A stretch of 64,000 nucleotides of DNA from Liolophura sinensis (Eukaryota > Mollusca > Polyplacophora > Chitonida > Chitonidae). The stretch spans positions 9,260,163 to 9,324,162 of the forward strand of contig NC_088297.1 of assembly GCF_032854445.1 (NCBI RefSeq). The letters are read 5' to 3'. Under the pieces are notes generated by a model. That model had not been told where the DNA came from. It saw only the letters and a list, made by a program, of their open reading frames with translations, and searched no databases. The position numbers were made by a program, and so were the translations under genes. How positions within the stretch are numbered: position 1 is the first letter of the stretch; each line of letters starts with the position of its first letter. Positions 23,218 through 34,659 of this stretch are shown in pieces.

Positions 23218-24382
23218 TCAATCGTCACCGGGCGGTGTTTGTGGAATGGGGCCCTTTGTTTGGGAGCGCTTGGCCGTTATTGCTCTTCTCTTGTAGGCGA
23301 ATGCCTGCTGGCTGGTGGCGAACATTTCCGATTTGTTTATGGAGCATGGATAGTGGTTTTCTTTAAGGAAGCGGTCCAGGCGTGACTTGAAGTTGGTCAG
23401 AGATTTAGGATCGTATTCCTTTCCATTGGGTCGTCTCAGCAGTGGGTAGAACTCCGTCAGGTATCGGTTCAGATCGGTAGGGTTCATCTGCTCAATGGAC
23501 CGCGTCTCGCTGTACTTCTTCCACATCCAGCGTTCCACGGTGCCGACGGCAGTCACGATGTCGACGACGGTCTGCTGCGGTTTACCGACGACGTCCGGGA
23601 TTCNNNNNNNNNNNNNNNNNNNNNNNNNNNNNNNNNNNNNNNNNNNNNNNNNNNNNNNNNNNNNNNNNNNNNNNNNNNNNNNNNNNNNNNNNNNNNNNNN
23701 NNNNNNNNNNNNNNNNNNNNNNNNNNNNNNNNNNNNNNNNNNNNNNNNNNNNNNNNNNNNNNNNNNNNNNNNNNNNNNNNNNNNNNNNNNNNNNNNNNNN
23801 NNNCGACGACGTCAGGGATTCGGGCTCGGATGTTCTTGTTGCTAAGAGTTTCCGGATAGGTCAGCGGGTACATAACAGGTTTAACAGTTGTCCACCATAT
23901 ACTATCGTCGTCCGAGTAAAACTGCGGGTTCTCTTGCTGGGCGGACATCATCAGAAGGGCAAACGAGGCGTCCATTTTAACATTACCAGAATGCCCAGTC
24001 CCTGCCGCCGCCTCCACCATTCTGGAAGCCACTGAATCTGGCATTCTAGAAGCAATGGGATCCACCATTCTGGAAGCCATGGGATCCGCCATTCTGGGAA
24101 CATTCGGATCTGAAATTCTGGAAGAATTCGGATCCGACATTCTGGAGGCCATCGCATCAGCCATTCTTGAAGTAATAACATTCGTCACCCTGGAGGTTGA
24201 CGCCTCTGTCGTTCTTGATGCCAGAGTATCCGCCATTCTAGAGGCTAGCGCATCAGGCATCCTAGAAGACACCACCTCCGCCATTCTGGAGGCAACTGCG
24301 TCCGCCATTCTGGTGGTCGCTGCTTCATCCATCTTAGGCGTGGTCAGCTCTATGGCCCCGTATCGTCCGGTCGACCCATGCG
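23218..24382 (-). CDS. Variable terminal exon V8: octapeptide array plus Crypton-type domain, broken by a 200-N assembly gap
   Basis: The acceptor is ..CTTTCGTCCATAG|CG, phase 1, junction residue Ala. After a leader (AHGSTGRYGAIELTTPKMDE), residues 25-128 form 13 octapeptide units in exact 8-residue register, typically RMADxxAS. This is not seen in any other variable exon. Then come MYPLTYPETLSNKNIRARI and the domain with VGTVERWMWKKYSE, RSIEQMNPTDLNRYLTEFY, LLRRPNGKEYDPKSLTNF, LDRFLKENHYPCSINKS and FATSQQAFAYKRR, ending TPPGDD-stop. The N run (23604-23803) falls just before the Trp motif. The same 18 bases with one mismatch lie at both gap edges. If they are one overlap the exon is 947 nt, exactly in frame, about 315 residues, and loses nothing relative to its paralogues. 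Confidence 0.85.
23604..23803. other. Scaffold gap: exactly 200 N
   Basis: A round-number run of N inside V8. The 18 bases before it (23586-23603) and the 18 after it (23804-23821) are the same sequence with one difference (C versus A). This indicates that the two contigs overlap, possibly as two haplotypes, and that no sequence is missing. Confidence 0.9.
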
Positions 24383-24429
24383 CTATGGACGAAAGGAAGG
24401 TGAAATTCAGTTGCCTGTGTGACACAACT

Positions 24430-25095
24430 TACTTTTGTCTATAACACATACCCAAAACCACACTAAACGCTAAACTTCTAATGTCATATTCTTAAATTTT
24501 GCTACTTAACTAAACAGCATATATCTACCTATATACAAAGTACAGACGGGGACAGATTTTGTAGTTATGCTTAGTCTGAAGGCAAAATAACCAAGGCAGT
24601 AATTTATACTGTAAACAATTACTGACACACGAAATTTCTTCCTTTGCAAATTCCTAAGAAAAGTAACTCTGGAATATTACTTGTAATCAGGATAAAATAT
24701 TCCCATTGTGGGAATTTTTTCAGATCTAAACTCGAAAATCTGATATGATTTTTAAAATGTATCATTTAACATTAGGCCTACACTTCATGTTTGTAAACTG
24801 AGTTTTTAACCTAATATTACACATATTTCCAAAGATTCAGGCTTTTTCTTTATATATATATATATTCTCCGATAAAATTATGGGATTCAAAAGAGTGTTG
24901 AAATCAACATGTATTTGGCTTCACACGGGACCCACATAACTACATGCAAGTAAAGGAATTCCATAAAGTGTAGGTTTAACTACAAATAATATCTTACTGA
25001 TTCAGTTTGGACAAAATTCTTCAGCTCTGTTTTCACCTTATTTCAAATTGGTTTCAGCGCCATCATTATCTGTCTATCACAGGCAACGATTAATT
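24430..25095. other. Intronic stretch upstream of V8
   Basis: AT-rich, with a short (TA)n at about 24850. Nothing else recognised. Confidence 0.4.
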
Positions 25096-25099
25096 TATT

Positions 25100-25640
25100 C
25101 ATTTATATTTTATTTGACTGTTCTTCAACGCTCTACTTAATAATTCTTAACTTATACGATGGACATCAGCTTTATACTGAACCAGATTGCTTTGGGCAAG
25201 TTACAGACGAGTGAGTGAGTGAGTGAGTGCTTGGGGGTTTAACGTCGTACTTAACAATTTCTCAGTCATATGACGACGAAGGAATCCTCAGAGTGCATGT
25301 AATATGCCTCCTTGGCGCAGGGCAGATTTCCACCCCTCTTTTATCTAGCGCTGCTTCACTAAGACGCCTTACCGAAGGCATGTAAGCCGCCCCGCCGAAG
25401 CCATTATACTAATACGGGTCAAGCAGTAGGTGCACTATCCCCTTCGTGTTGAACGTCAAGCGAGGAAGTTCCAACTCTCTCTTTCAAAGTCTTAGGTGTG
25501 ATTCGACCCAGGACTGACCCTGGATCTACCGCTCTCGAAGCGGACGCTCTACCAAAAGTTACAGACGAACTTTACCACGTGTAATGTACAGTATGTACAT
25601 CTTATTGGTGGAAGACAAGTGGTTTTCAATGAAGGTCAGA
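25100..25640 (-). mobile_element. SINE family 3 copy split by a younger SINE
   Basis: The two halves (25100-25210 and 25556-25640) form one old SINE-like element (TTTATTTGACTGTTCTTCAA, TTATACGATGGACATCAGC, then AACTTTACCACGTGTAATGT). It is interrupted by the family 2 SINE at 25211-25555. Confidence 0.65.
25211..25555 (-). mobile_element. SINE family 2, full length, 13-bp target-site duplication
   Basis: The copy runs from the GTGAGTGAGTGAGTG tail side to a tRNA-like head at the right end. On the minus strand the head carries TTGGTAGAGCGTCCGC (box A like) and GGGTCGAATCACA (box B like). It is flanked by the direct repeat AAGTTACAGACGA at 25198-25210 and 25556-25568. Confidence 0.93.
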
Positions 25641-26062
25641 CTGCGCAAGCGCCCACAAAATTTACGGTTGCTGCAAGGTTTTGCTGTTTCCTCACAATAA
25701 CGCTTTCAAAATGGCAACGAAAACGTCCTAATGGCACTGCACTACGCATTAGCTGATTCTGTACACGAATGCGACATAATTGCATTATAAAGGAAAACCT
25801 GTTCGATTTTCTCGTGGATCACATTTAGCAGAAACTACAGAAGCATTGTTAAAGCATCGTTATCACTTGGCAAAACCTAAATTAGTGCCAATAAAATTCT
25901 GAATTTTGTTGACATGGAGACTGAAAGGGTATGAACAGTTATACAATAACCGCTGAGGATAAACTTTGAAATTCAGTGGCTGTACGTGACAAGCAGCATA
26001 TCCTGACGAGCTAACCTCTATGGAATTCCAATTTAAAGATGGGATACACGTTTTTCTCAAGA

Positions 26063-26172
<110 letters not shown>

Positions 26173-26509
26173 ACATACAAACCAAACAACTAATTTCTTC
26201 ATACACATACACTTGTATAGTATGCCTGGAAGGGAAATACACAACATATAATACTCCTGAACGACATAACTCCATGCTTGCGGGTCTCTGTATGCGCACA
26301 GATATATCGGTATATGTTCCCGCACTATAGCTTGGACTGGCCACTGTTCTATTATAATACATGAATAGGACGTCACCAGCTTCATCGTCATGAAATAATA
26401 ACACTTTCACACCTTGGGTCTGAATTATACTTTAAACGGGAAAGGTTCCCCAAACGGACAACAATGAGTGTACCTCAACCAATCATAGATACATACTACA
26501 GGTGAAACT

Positions 26510-26549
26510 GAGGGGGGGGGAGGTGAAATTGGGGGGGGGGGGGGGGGGA
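26510..26549. repeat. Poly(G) tracts
   Basis: Two runs of G (about 10 and 18) separated by a short AGGTGAAATT segment. This could form G-quadruplex on the plus strand. Confidence 0.9.
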
Positions 26550-27890
26550 ATAAGAAATTTAGGAATTAAAGGAAAGTCGTATCATGATAGGTACACTAAA
26601 ATTAGCACTATAGGGAAAATATCAAGTCTGATGTTTTCCTAATAGAGCACTTATTGCCTCTCCACCAAACCCTATTTCTGAGCATCCTTGAGCCTTCAAC
26701 TGGACTATTCTGTTCCGTGTTCAACAATTAGAGACGACTCAGGATGTATGGAGACTATATGCAATATACAAAGTGAATTTGCAAATACAGCAAAATCGGA
26801 GTATGTCAAGATATCCAGGTACCTATACAACACAGCTCAAAAGCGTTAATGAACAACCGACGCAATTTCAAAAATTATTTCAAAGAAAATTCATTTAATA
26901 TAATATACTTGTAACAAATCTCAATGCAAGTACCTTCTGGTGTATCTATCTGATGTACATTTACGATAGTGTGACTTCATACATGCTCAATATGTTTTTA
27001 AGAATCAAGCACTAGCAAACTTTCCGTTACATGCATACACAGAACACATCGCATCATTTAAAAATACATAAACATGTTAAAAATTATATATTAAGAGAGC
27101 CAAATATTTGTTACCTCGTTTGGAATTTGTAAACACGAAAACCCATTTATAACGACAGATCAAATCACCGGACAAAATGTAACATGCCACCACACTAAAG
27201 GAGATAATTCCTGTAAATCATGTATCTGTTACCAGTGCCCTCTACCATCTCAAAAAACAACGCCAATGAGTACTGATAAATCTGTAGCATTGTTACGCAA
27301 GAAGGAAAGGGAACTATGGTTTCACTACTTAAAGGTTTGCTTCCCTTCGTACTTGGCCGCCAAAATTCCATTTGTCAGCTTGAAAAGTTTAGTGGTGATG
27401 AGTGTTTCATCGCCTAAGAGAAATACCTGTATATGTACATAATTTGTGACTACTTTTTCCTCAGAGAAAGGTATGGGAATACATAAATTGCATTCTATTT
27501 GCCAAATAGCTCATCTTTCAACGTGGAAGCTGGTATTAATTCTTGACGACCCGATGTCACAAAACTTGGACAGTATTTCTTCGTACAAGCAAAAATGTTT
27601 TGCATTCAAGTTCCGTTAAGTGCTTAACTCGGTTTTCTTTAGAAAAACTCTATATTGGACAGGCTACTTAAGCCAATGACTGAACATAAAAAAGTTTCGT
27701 GACACGGGACTCAATACTTATCGGTTACTACCTTAAAACGACGTGATGTTGATGGTGGCACATACTTAAACTTAACCAGGACATCCACACATGTAATTGC
27801 ATATGAATGTCGCATTTCATATAAAAAGTGCCACAGCGCTGATATCGAATCGTTAATCCAGAATATTGCATGTCGCTTTCCACAAATTCA
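26550..27890. other. Intronic stretch between V7 and V8
   Basis: No gene, splice-site pair or domain remnant recognised. Confidence 0.4.
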
Positions 27891-27894
27891 CTCA

Positions 27895-28050
27895 TATGAA
27901 TGTGTTAGCGCCATGCTCAAGAAGTTGCCACTAGTACGACGGTGGTCATATGTATTGGTTCAGGAAATCGAGTTCATTACCGCCCTTCGCCAGGTACCTG
28001 GCAAACCTCCTTACTCACAGGCGCAGCCGAACAAGTGAGAGCCTGAGGTC
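27895..28050 (-). mobile_element. Old SINE-like repeat (family 4)
   Basis: Shares CCAGGTACCTGGCAAACCTC and GCGCAGCCGAACAAGTGAGA blocks with the repeat at 22010-22215. Confidence 0.5.
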
Positions 28051-28059
28051 AAAGGTCGG

Positions 28060-29400
28060 CTGAAGCGAGAAGAACACATCAGACGACTGAGATTTCTTTC
28101 GTCCTATTAAAAATACTACAAGATATTGCAAAAAACACAATTGCAACACAGAAACACGTCATAGCAGTTTTTCATCTCATCTCGGTGGTCATTTAAAAAA
28201 AAACTTAAAATTTAAGTAAGATTAAAAATTAACTTAAATTTAAAAATTAAAAGATTTTTTCGAGAGACATGCATGATAGGTAAATTGTAAGAACATCGTC
28301 CACACCGTACCTTACATAAATCAACAATTCCCTACAAATGAATCGTCATTGGGGTCGGATATACACCATACCGCAAACATATGTTCCTGGCCACACAGAA
28401 CAGTGATAAAAGCAATACGTCAAAGATTGTTAAAATGGCAACGACAGTGTGACAACTTACATCAACTCTCGCACAGAATCCTGTCAGCAAGGTCGATACA
28501 TGCCATAGGCTTCCTAATCAACCTTTACTGTACATATAAAGTCTTCGGAAAATATTGGGCATTGATAGCTTGATAAAAAGAAGATGAGAATCAGGGAGCA
28601 CCAAGACAAATTATAGACAGAACAACGCACATTTAACGCAATATTCGCCAAATGAAACGGCAAAGTGTCTTTTTTTTTCTACTCCCTTGACAAGTGTTCA
28701 GAGTTTGAAACAGAGCTCACGACCATCCATGACGGTGATATCAACTGCCCACGGCGAACGTTCATCTCCCAACAGCACAATGGTTTTGCCACTAGGTGTC
28801 AACCATGAACCAAACGTAACTTAACCAAACCGCACTGCATGTCCAAACAACGTATGTCCTTAAATATAACCTGACCATTCCTGAAGCGTATATTACAACT
28901 GCAGCTAAGTGGCGTAGTTAGTGAGTAGCTATATGTTCTTTCACAGCATTCGCCAGCGTTTATATTTTAGCAAATGGTGCTCGAAACCTTTCAAGAGAAT
29001 GTCATGGATTGCCGTATTATTCACATAAAACTCATCTCATTATGCAATTTTAACAATACAATCCTGTTTTAACCAATGCATGAACAATGTGAATAGGGCT
29101 AATTTCATAATTTCACAAAGTCGAATTGTCTGGAAAAATTATGACATGTTAAAAAGCTTACAGCTTGAAAACCACAAGCCGCATGCAACGTGAACTCTGG
29201 ATTCCACCCGTAAAATAATCATAGATATTAGTCTCAATAAACAAAGCTCTAACCCTTAAATCTGCCCTAAATTCACCGTATCTACACATGAACTGTTTCC
29301 TAACATGCTTTCCCAACTGTATTAATGAATGTGTCTCTTAAAACCTCCCAAGTGCATGCATTTATCCAAGCTATAACGGTTAAAAAAAGGACGATTCTAA
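28060..29400. other. Non-coding stretch 3' of V7
   Basis: AT-rich; a short open frame at 28349-28573 has no family resemblance. Nothing supported. Confidence 0.4.
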
Positions 29401-29410
29401 AGTCTTTCTT

Positions 29411-29847
29411 TCACACCGCTCCTGCTTTTCTCGCTTCTAACAGCGCCCTCTGGCTGTTGGCGAACTCCCGCGATTTGCTGAGAGAGTATGGATATTGGTG
29501 GTCTTTGAGGAACCGGTCTAGATGATGCCTGTAGTTCGATATGGATGCAGGGCCGTACCTCTGACCGTTAGGTCGCTTCAGAATCTGGAAGAACTCGACT
29601 AGATAGGCGTCCAGTTCTTCAGCGGGAATCTCCTCGACGTTCCGAGCTTCCTTGTACTTATTCCAAAGCCACCGTTCCAGCGTGGTCACAGCTTTGATGA
29701 TGTCCAGGACAGTGTGAGAGGGTTTCTGATCAGCGCTGACCACTCGGGCACGGATATTCCTCGCGCTAAGCCGTTCCGGAAAGACTCGAGGGTACAGGAA
29801 CATGTCGACTGATCCATGCCGGTCGTTCCACACACGCGCAGGTGATG
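29411..29847 (-). CDS. Variable terminal exon V7: Crypton-type core-binding domain
   Basis: The acceptor is ..CTTCCTTTCCTCGCCAG|CA, phase 1, junction residue Ala. It encodes 145 residues. A short leader (ASPARVWNDRHGSVDMF) is followed by LYPRVFPERLSARNIRARV and the domain: VLDIIKAVTTLERWLWNKYK (LERW 57-60), ARNVEEIPAEELDAYLVEFF, ILKRPNGQRYGPASISNY, HLDRFLKDHQYPYSLSKS and FANSQRALLEARK. It ends AGAV-stop directly after the domain. A 26-bp minisatellite of roughly 28 units begins about 35 bases upstream of the acceptor, inside the branch-point neighbourhood, so repeat-length changes could affect use of this exon. Confidence 0.89.
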
Positions 29848-29881
29848 CTGGCGAGGAAAGGAAGAAGGGATTTAGAGTAAG

Positions 29882-30650
29882 AAAGCTCCAAACACCTAGA
29901 TAAACCATACGTCATAAACACCTACATAAACCATACGTCATAAACACCAAGATAAACCATACGTCATAGACACCTAGATAAACCATACGCCACAGACACC
30001 TAGATAAACCATACGTCATAGACACCTAGATAAACCATACGTCATAGACACCTAGATAAACCATACGCCATAGACACCTACATAAACCATATGTCATAGA
30101 CACCTAGATAAACCATACGTCATGGACACCTAGAGAAACCATACGTCATAGACACCTAGATAAACCATACGTCATCAACACCTAGATAAACCATGCACCA
30201 TAAACACCTATATAAACCATACGTCATAGACACCTGGAGAAACCATACGTCATGGACACCTAGAGAAACCATACGTCATAGACACCTGGAGAAACCATAC
30301 GTCATAGACACCTACATAAACCATACGTCATAAACACCTAGATAAACCATACGTCATAAGCACCTAGATAAACCATGCACCATAAACACCTAGATAAACC
30401 ATACGTCATAGACACCTGGAGAAACCATACGTCATAGACACCTAGAAACAATACGTCATAGACACCTAGAAACAATACGTCATAGACACCTGGAGAAACC
30501 ATACGTCATAGACACCTACATAAACCATACGTCATAAACACCTAGATAAACTATACGTCATAAACACCTAGTTAAACCATACGTCATAGACACCTAGATA
30601 AACCATACGTCATAGACACCTAGAGAAACCATACGCCATAGACACCTATT
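29882..30650. repeat. 26-bp minisatellite abutting the V7 acceptor
   Basis: Roughly 28 units of CCTAGATAAACCATACGTCA plus TAGACA, with point variants (CATAAACC, GAGAAACC, ATGCACCA). The array starts about 35 bases upstream of the V7 3' splice site. Confidence 0.95.
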
Positions 30651-30659
30651 TCACGTATT

Positions 30660-31840
30660 TTCCATGGGGCACTTTAACTTACTAGAACTCTACCTAAAGT
30701 TACCAAATGCTCCTTCAATCTACCATTTTGCAATGCCATTTTCAGCTACTATCCACAGATTGAGCACCCTGAATTGCAAGATAATTAAAACAACTTAAAT
30801 AACCGTAAAGAAACAAGAAGCCAAGGCAGTGTGGTAATTTTCTACATGAAAACAAAACATTCCTGGTGTCCTTTAATCACAAGTATTATTTTCCCATACA
30901 AAACTGAACTAAACCCCATAAGCCATACATCGTATCCCTAAACATCTGAAACAGTTATGGTTCAAACCTCGTCAAAACAACCGAGCATCAACAGCTCTCA
31001 GTACATAGCTTAAATAAACTGATATCTTATCTGTCACTAGCTTAAAGCTGTGGTTTTGAATTTACTTTTTTGTTTTTCATCATTAAATTCGCTCGAACAT
31101 TCCATGAGCTAATGCATAACGTACATGAAGAGAACATGAGCAAGTTGCAAATGTTATGACTGATTGGCTGATTGCTTGATTGGTGTTTCATCTTGATCAA
31201 GTATGTTTCCATTATACATCGGACGCCATGTTTCTGGGTGCAGCAGGCCGCAGGAAACTTACGACTTAAATCATATTGTGACAGTCGCACAAACTTAAAC
31301 ACTGAAAATATGGAAAAATATACACGAAAAAGACTCCCCCCAAAATGACAGCTAATGTGTTTAAATTGCGATATGCACAAACCACTGCTGAATGCTTTAC
31401 GGTGGCTCCTGTTTCAGTCGCTATACATACATACCATCATTACAATTATCATGGTAAGAGACTACACCAAGTCTAAGGGATAAAGCATGAACACATGCCA
31501 GACAAAAAAATCAAAACGAGTTTTCAACCGTTCTAATGATACGTATGAATTTCTTGCCTAATAGTAAACACACACTTTATGATTATTGCACAGGCCACCA
31601 CTGATGAATCTACACCAGACCAAGACTGCGTGTGTCACATGGAATGAGGTGAACTTTGTCGTCTAGGGACCATGATGTAATGAGAGCGCTAGACGCAGAG
31701 AATGAAGGAGACTAATACATCATCATTCCAATCCCCTTGGGGTGTCTAGACCTCAGCCCTCTAGGCAAGCATTGAGTAAAAAGCGATTAACCCAGAGCTC
31801 TCCCGTGATTGTCCCGCTAAACAGAATAGGTCCACTATGT
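30660..31840. other. Intronic stretch
   Basis: No gene seen. A very old SINE-like trace (TTGATTGGTGTTTCATCTTG) lies at about 31177-31260. Confidence 0.4.
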
Positions 31841-31881
31841 TCAATTTATTTATTTGATTGTAGTTTAACACCATGATTTTT

Positions 31882-32059
31882 ATTAATGTATTTATTTCAT
31901 TGGTGTTTTACGCCGTATTCAAGACTATTTCACTTATATGACGGCGACCAGCATTATGGTGGGAGGGAACCGGCCAGAACCCGGTGAGAACTCACGACCA
32001 TCCGCAGGTTTCTGCCAGACCTTCCCACGTACGGCCGGAGAGGAAGCCAGCATGAGCTA
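31882..32059 (-). mobile_element. SINE family 1, 16-bp target-site duplication, nested in an older SINE-like element
   Basis: CATTGGTGTTTTACGCCGTA to CGGAGAGGAAGCCAGCATGA blocks, without the tRNA head. Flanked by TAACACCATGATTTTT at 31866-31881 and 32060-32075. The interrupted host (TTTATTTGATTGTAGTTTAA before, AGGATGACAGTCAGTTTGCA after) resembles an older SINE. Confidence 0.93.
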
Positions 32060-32079
32060 TAACACCATGATTTTTCACC

Positions 32080-33980
32080 TACAGGATGACAGTCAGTTTG
32101 CATGTGAGAAAAATCAGAGTGCAAGTGATAAACCATCGACTAAATCCTTTAAACCACAATTCTGTCCCCAATGCGGGCTATGTGCCCCCCCCCCCCCCGA
32201 TGTGTTTCGTATTTCAGTTATTTGCATCGTTGGTGGCGATACTGTAGTCTTGTATTAAAACTATATTTTATGCATATTTCGAATTTTAACATATTTATTT
32301 ATTTAGCTAGTTTAAAAAGTGTCTTCTTAGTGTTTGTGCTGAATTTGGATGTTATCATTCTCCCGTCCAAATGCTATTTATTGGTTCTAACATGTTCTGG
32401 CCACATTATGGCTTGAATACAGCCAGTGTGGCGTCAAACACTAATCATTCACTTGCCAAACCCACTTTAAAACTTTACGAAAAGCATGACAATATTACCC
32501 CAAAAATTTAGAGACTAGTGCCACAAAATCTTTTATCTCAGCAGTCTAAGCCAAAGGACCAAGCGGGTGTAACCGCCTTACAGTAACCTTTGTCCAACGC
32601 GTGCAAATTAAGTCCAAGAGATTTTATCAATGTTTCTTTATCCTTTTATTATGTAAACACAAACGTCGGCATCCTTGTTCGAATGCCACAACAGCAGTTA
32701 AATTCCATACCCACAGAGCATGATCTCTGATCATGGTAAGACAAAAACGATTAAAAAATGAGATATGATAATTCAATGGGATGCACTAAGAGCATTGACT
32801 TAACAATCGAGAATATTATTAATGACAATGCGCAAGTAAAAAAGACAATGTTTTGTACATGTGTCAGCAGCATAAATCACAAATATGATAAAAAGCTACT
32901 CCAAATCTTCTCATTTCAAGCCCAACAGAAAGGAATTCTAATAACATAGACATTCATCATATCTCATGATGTGAACATAAGAACACCCAGCGAGGTAGAC
33001 TTATTACGATGTGTGGTATGGAAGTACTTCAGTCAAATATTTACTAACAGACCGTCATAGACAAGAGTGATTGGGGGGTAAACAGGAAAATCTAACGCTT
33101 TTCAATGTAGAAATTATGTTCTCCCTGAAGTCTGCCAAATGGTTTGGTAGAAACACTCAGACACCAAGTCACTTGGTCCAATAATGACCAAATGTCTTGA
33201 AATGTCTGTCTCACAACTTGATCTAACTTTGAAGTCTCTTGTTACACTGATACGTGCAGGAAAGGTAAACATGTATGTCTTGGGGAATAAGGTGAGTATA
33301 TATATAAATATATATATACATACCTTGATTATGCTGCTATAGCCGTTCAAAAGGCATCGAATAACATACTACATACATGTATATAAGTTCATTCCTATGT
33401 ATCCCAGCACACCTGTCAGATACAGCGAAAATCTGGATAATGTTCGACACATTCGGCCTCATTATTAGCCTGTATCATCGTGCTTTGTATCTAATTATGC
33501 CTGGAAGGAAATACATATGTTTGGCGGTTGACTGTATATAGTTTAATTGTAGATCCAACCAGACTAAAATTCTCGTTGACTTGCCACCAGATAGCCATCT
33601 GCCTATTTTAACCAGTTTTCTGACATTTTAATGGAGAAGCCACGGTGTTTCTATGCAGCTAAGTACCGTTTCAAATGCGTCCCACAAGCATACCATTTGC
33701 ACACGTGTATCTATGGCTGGTTTCACTTAAGAAAGTACATCTACTTCAGACATTCACTTATGCTTCTTTCAAGATTCCACATCAGATTCAGTGAAATTCA
33801 AAATCTATGTACTATCGCCCAGATTTCATTATTACATTATTATTATCAGCGTAATATTAATAAATATCTGGATCAGTTGCTTCCCGATGTTTTACTTATC
33901 AATTTTCTTGACCGGTACAGTTTTTTGTGGATGGAATATTTATCAATGTATCAATCATTACATTATTTGTCGATGCAGTG
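32080..33980. other. Intronic stretch between V6 and V7
   Basis: No gene recognised. Short open frames (such as 33631-33993, plus) show no domain. Confidence 0.4.
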
Positions 33981-33984
33981 CTTC

Positions 33985-34160
33985 AATATATGATCCACGC
34001 CTTTTTGCCGATGCGTAAATCATCAATATCTGGATCACTGCCTAAGCATAAATCATCAATATCTGGATCACTGCCGAAGCATAAATCATCGATATCTGGA
34101 TCGCTGCCGATGCACAAGTCATGAATATCTGGATCACTGTCGATGCACAACTCAGCAATA
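33985..34160. repeat. 33-bp minisatellite just downstream of V6
   Basis: Four to five units of ATCAATATCTGGATCACTGC plus CGATGCATAAATC. It ends about 17 bases from the V6 stop. Confidence 0.92.
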
Positions 34161-34176
34161 TCAAGATCCTTTCACT

Positions 34177-34649
34177 CTATTGCCTATGCACTAACACTGA
34201 TAGCTGCTTTTTGCGCTCAGTAAACGCTGCTTGACTCAGGTGAAACGCCGGAGACTTGCTAATGGAATGAGGGTAGTTGTTTTCTTTGAGGAATCGATCG
34301 ATGAAGGAACGAACATTGGAGAAGGACGCCTGGGTGTATTCCGCGCCGTCAGGCCGTCTCAGGACGCCGTAAAACTCCGTCAGGTAGGCGTCCAGTTCCG
34401 CTATCGGCATATGCTCGATGCTTCTCGTTTCTCCGTGACGCTTCCACATCCACCGTTCCAGGGTAGCCACGGCTTTCACGAGGTGCAGCGCCGTCTGGCG
34501 GTGCTTGCTCTCCACGTTGCGAATCCTTGTGAGTATGGTGTCGTAGTGTAGCCGGTCAGGGTAATTGCTCGGGTACAAGTCCTGAAGTTGACCACACAGA
34601 TCTGTCCATCCTGGAGCTACGGCTGCCAGCGACCCCTGGTGGAATAACG
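34177..34649 (-). CDS. Variable terminal exon V6: Crypton-type core-binding domain
   Basis: The acceptor has a long pyrimidine tract ending ..CCTTTGTCAG|CG, phase 1, junction residue Ala. It encodes 157 residues. The leader ALFHQGSLAAVAPGWTDLCG is mildly hydrophobic. Then come LYPSNYPDRLHYDTILTRI and the domain: LHLVKAVATLERWMWKRHGE (LERW 64-67), TRSIEHMPIAELDAYLTEFY, VLRRPDGAEYTQASFSNV, FIDRFLKENNYPHSISKS and FHLSQAAFTERKKQL. It ends SVLVHRQ-stop. Just past the stop lies a 33-bp tandem repeat (33985-34160). The exon is GC-rich against AT-rich flanks, typical of a conserved coding exon in this window. Confidence 0.88.
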
Positions 34650-34659
34650 CTGACAAAGG

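Noticed and set aside
23604-23803. A missing second domain or long insert hidden in the N run
   Set aside because: The 18-base overlap of the gap edges and the seamless paralogue alignment leave no room for missing protein.
29882-30650. CRISPR-like array
   Set aside because: The 26-bp units are contiguous with no unique spacers, and the DNA is eukaryotic. It is a minisatellite.
33631-33993. Plus-strand 120-codon open frame rich in Tyr/His/Leu
   Set aside because: AT-rich, no family resemblance, and it runs towards the 33-bp minisatellite beyond V6. Not supported as a gene.
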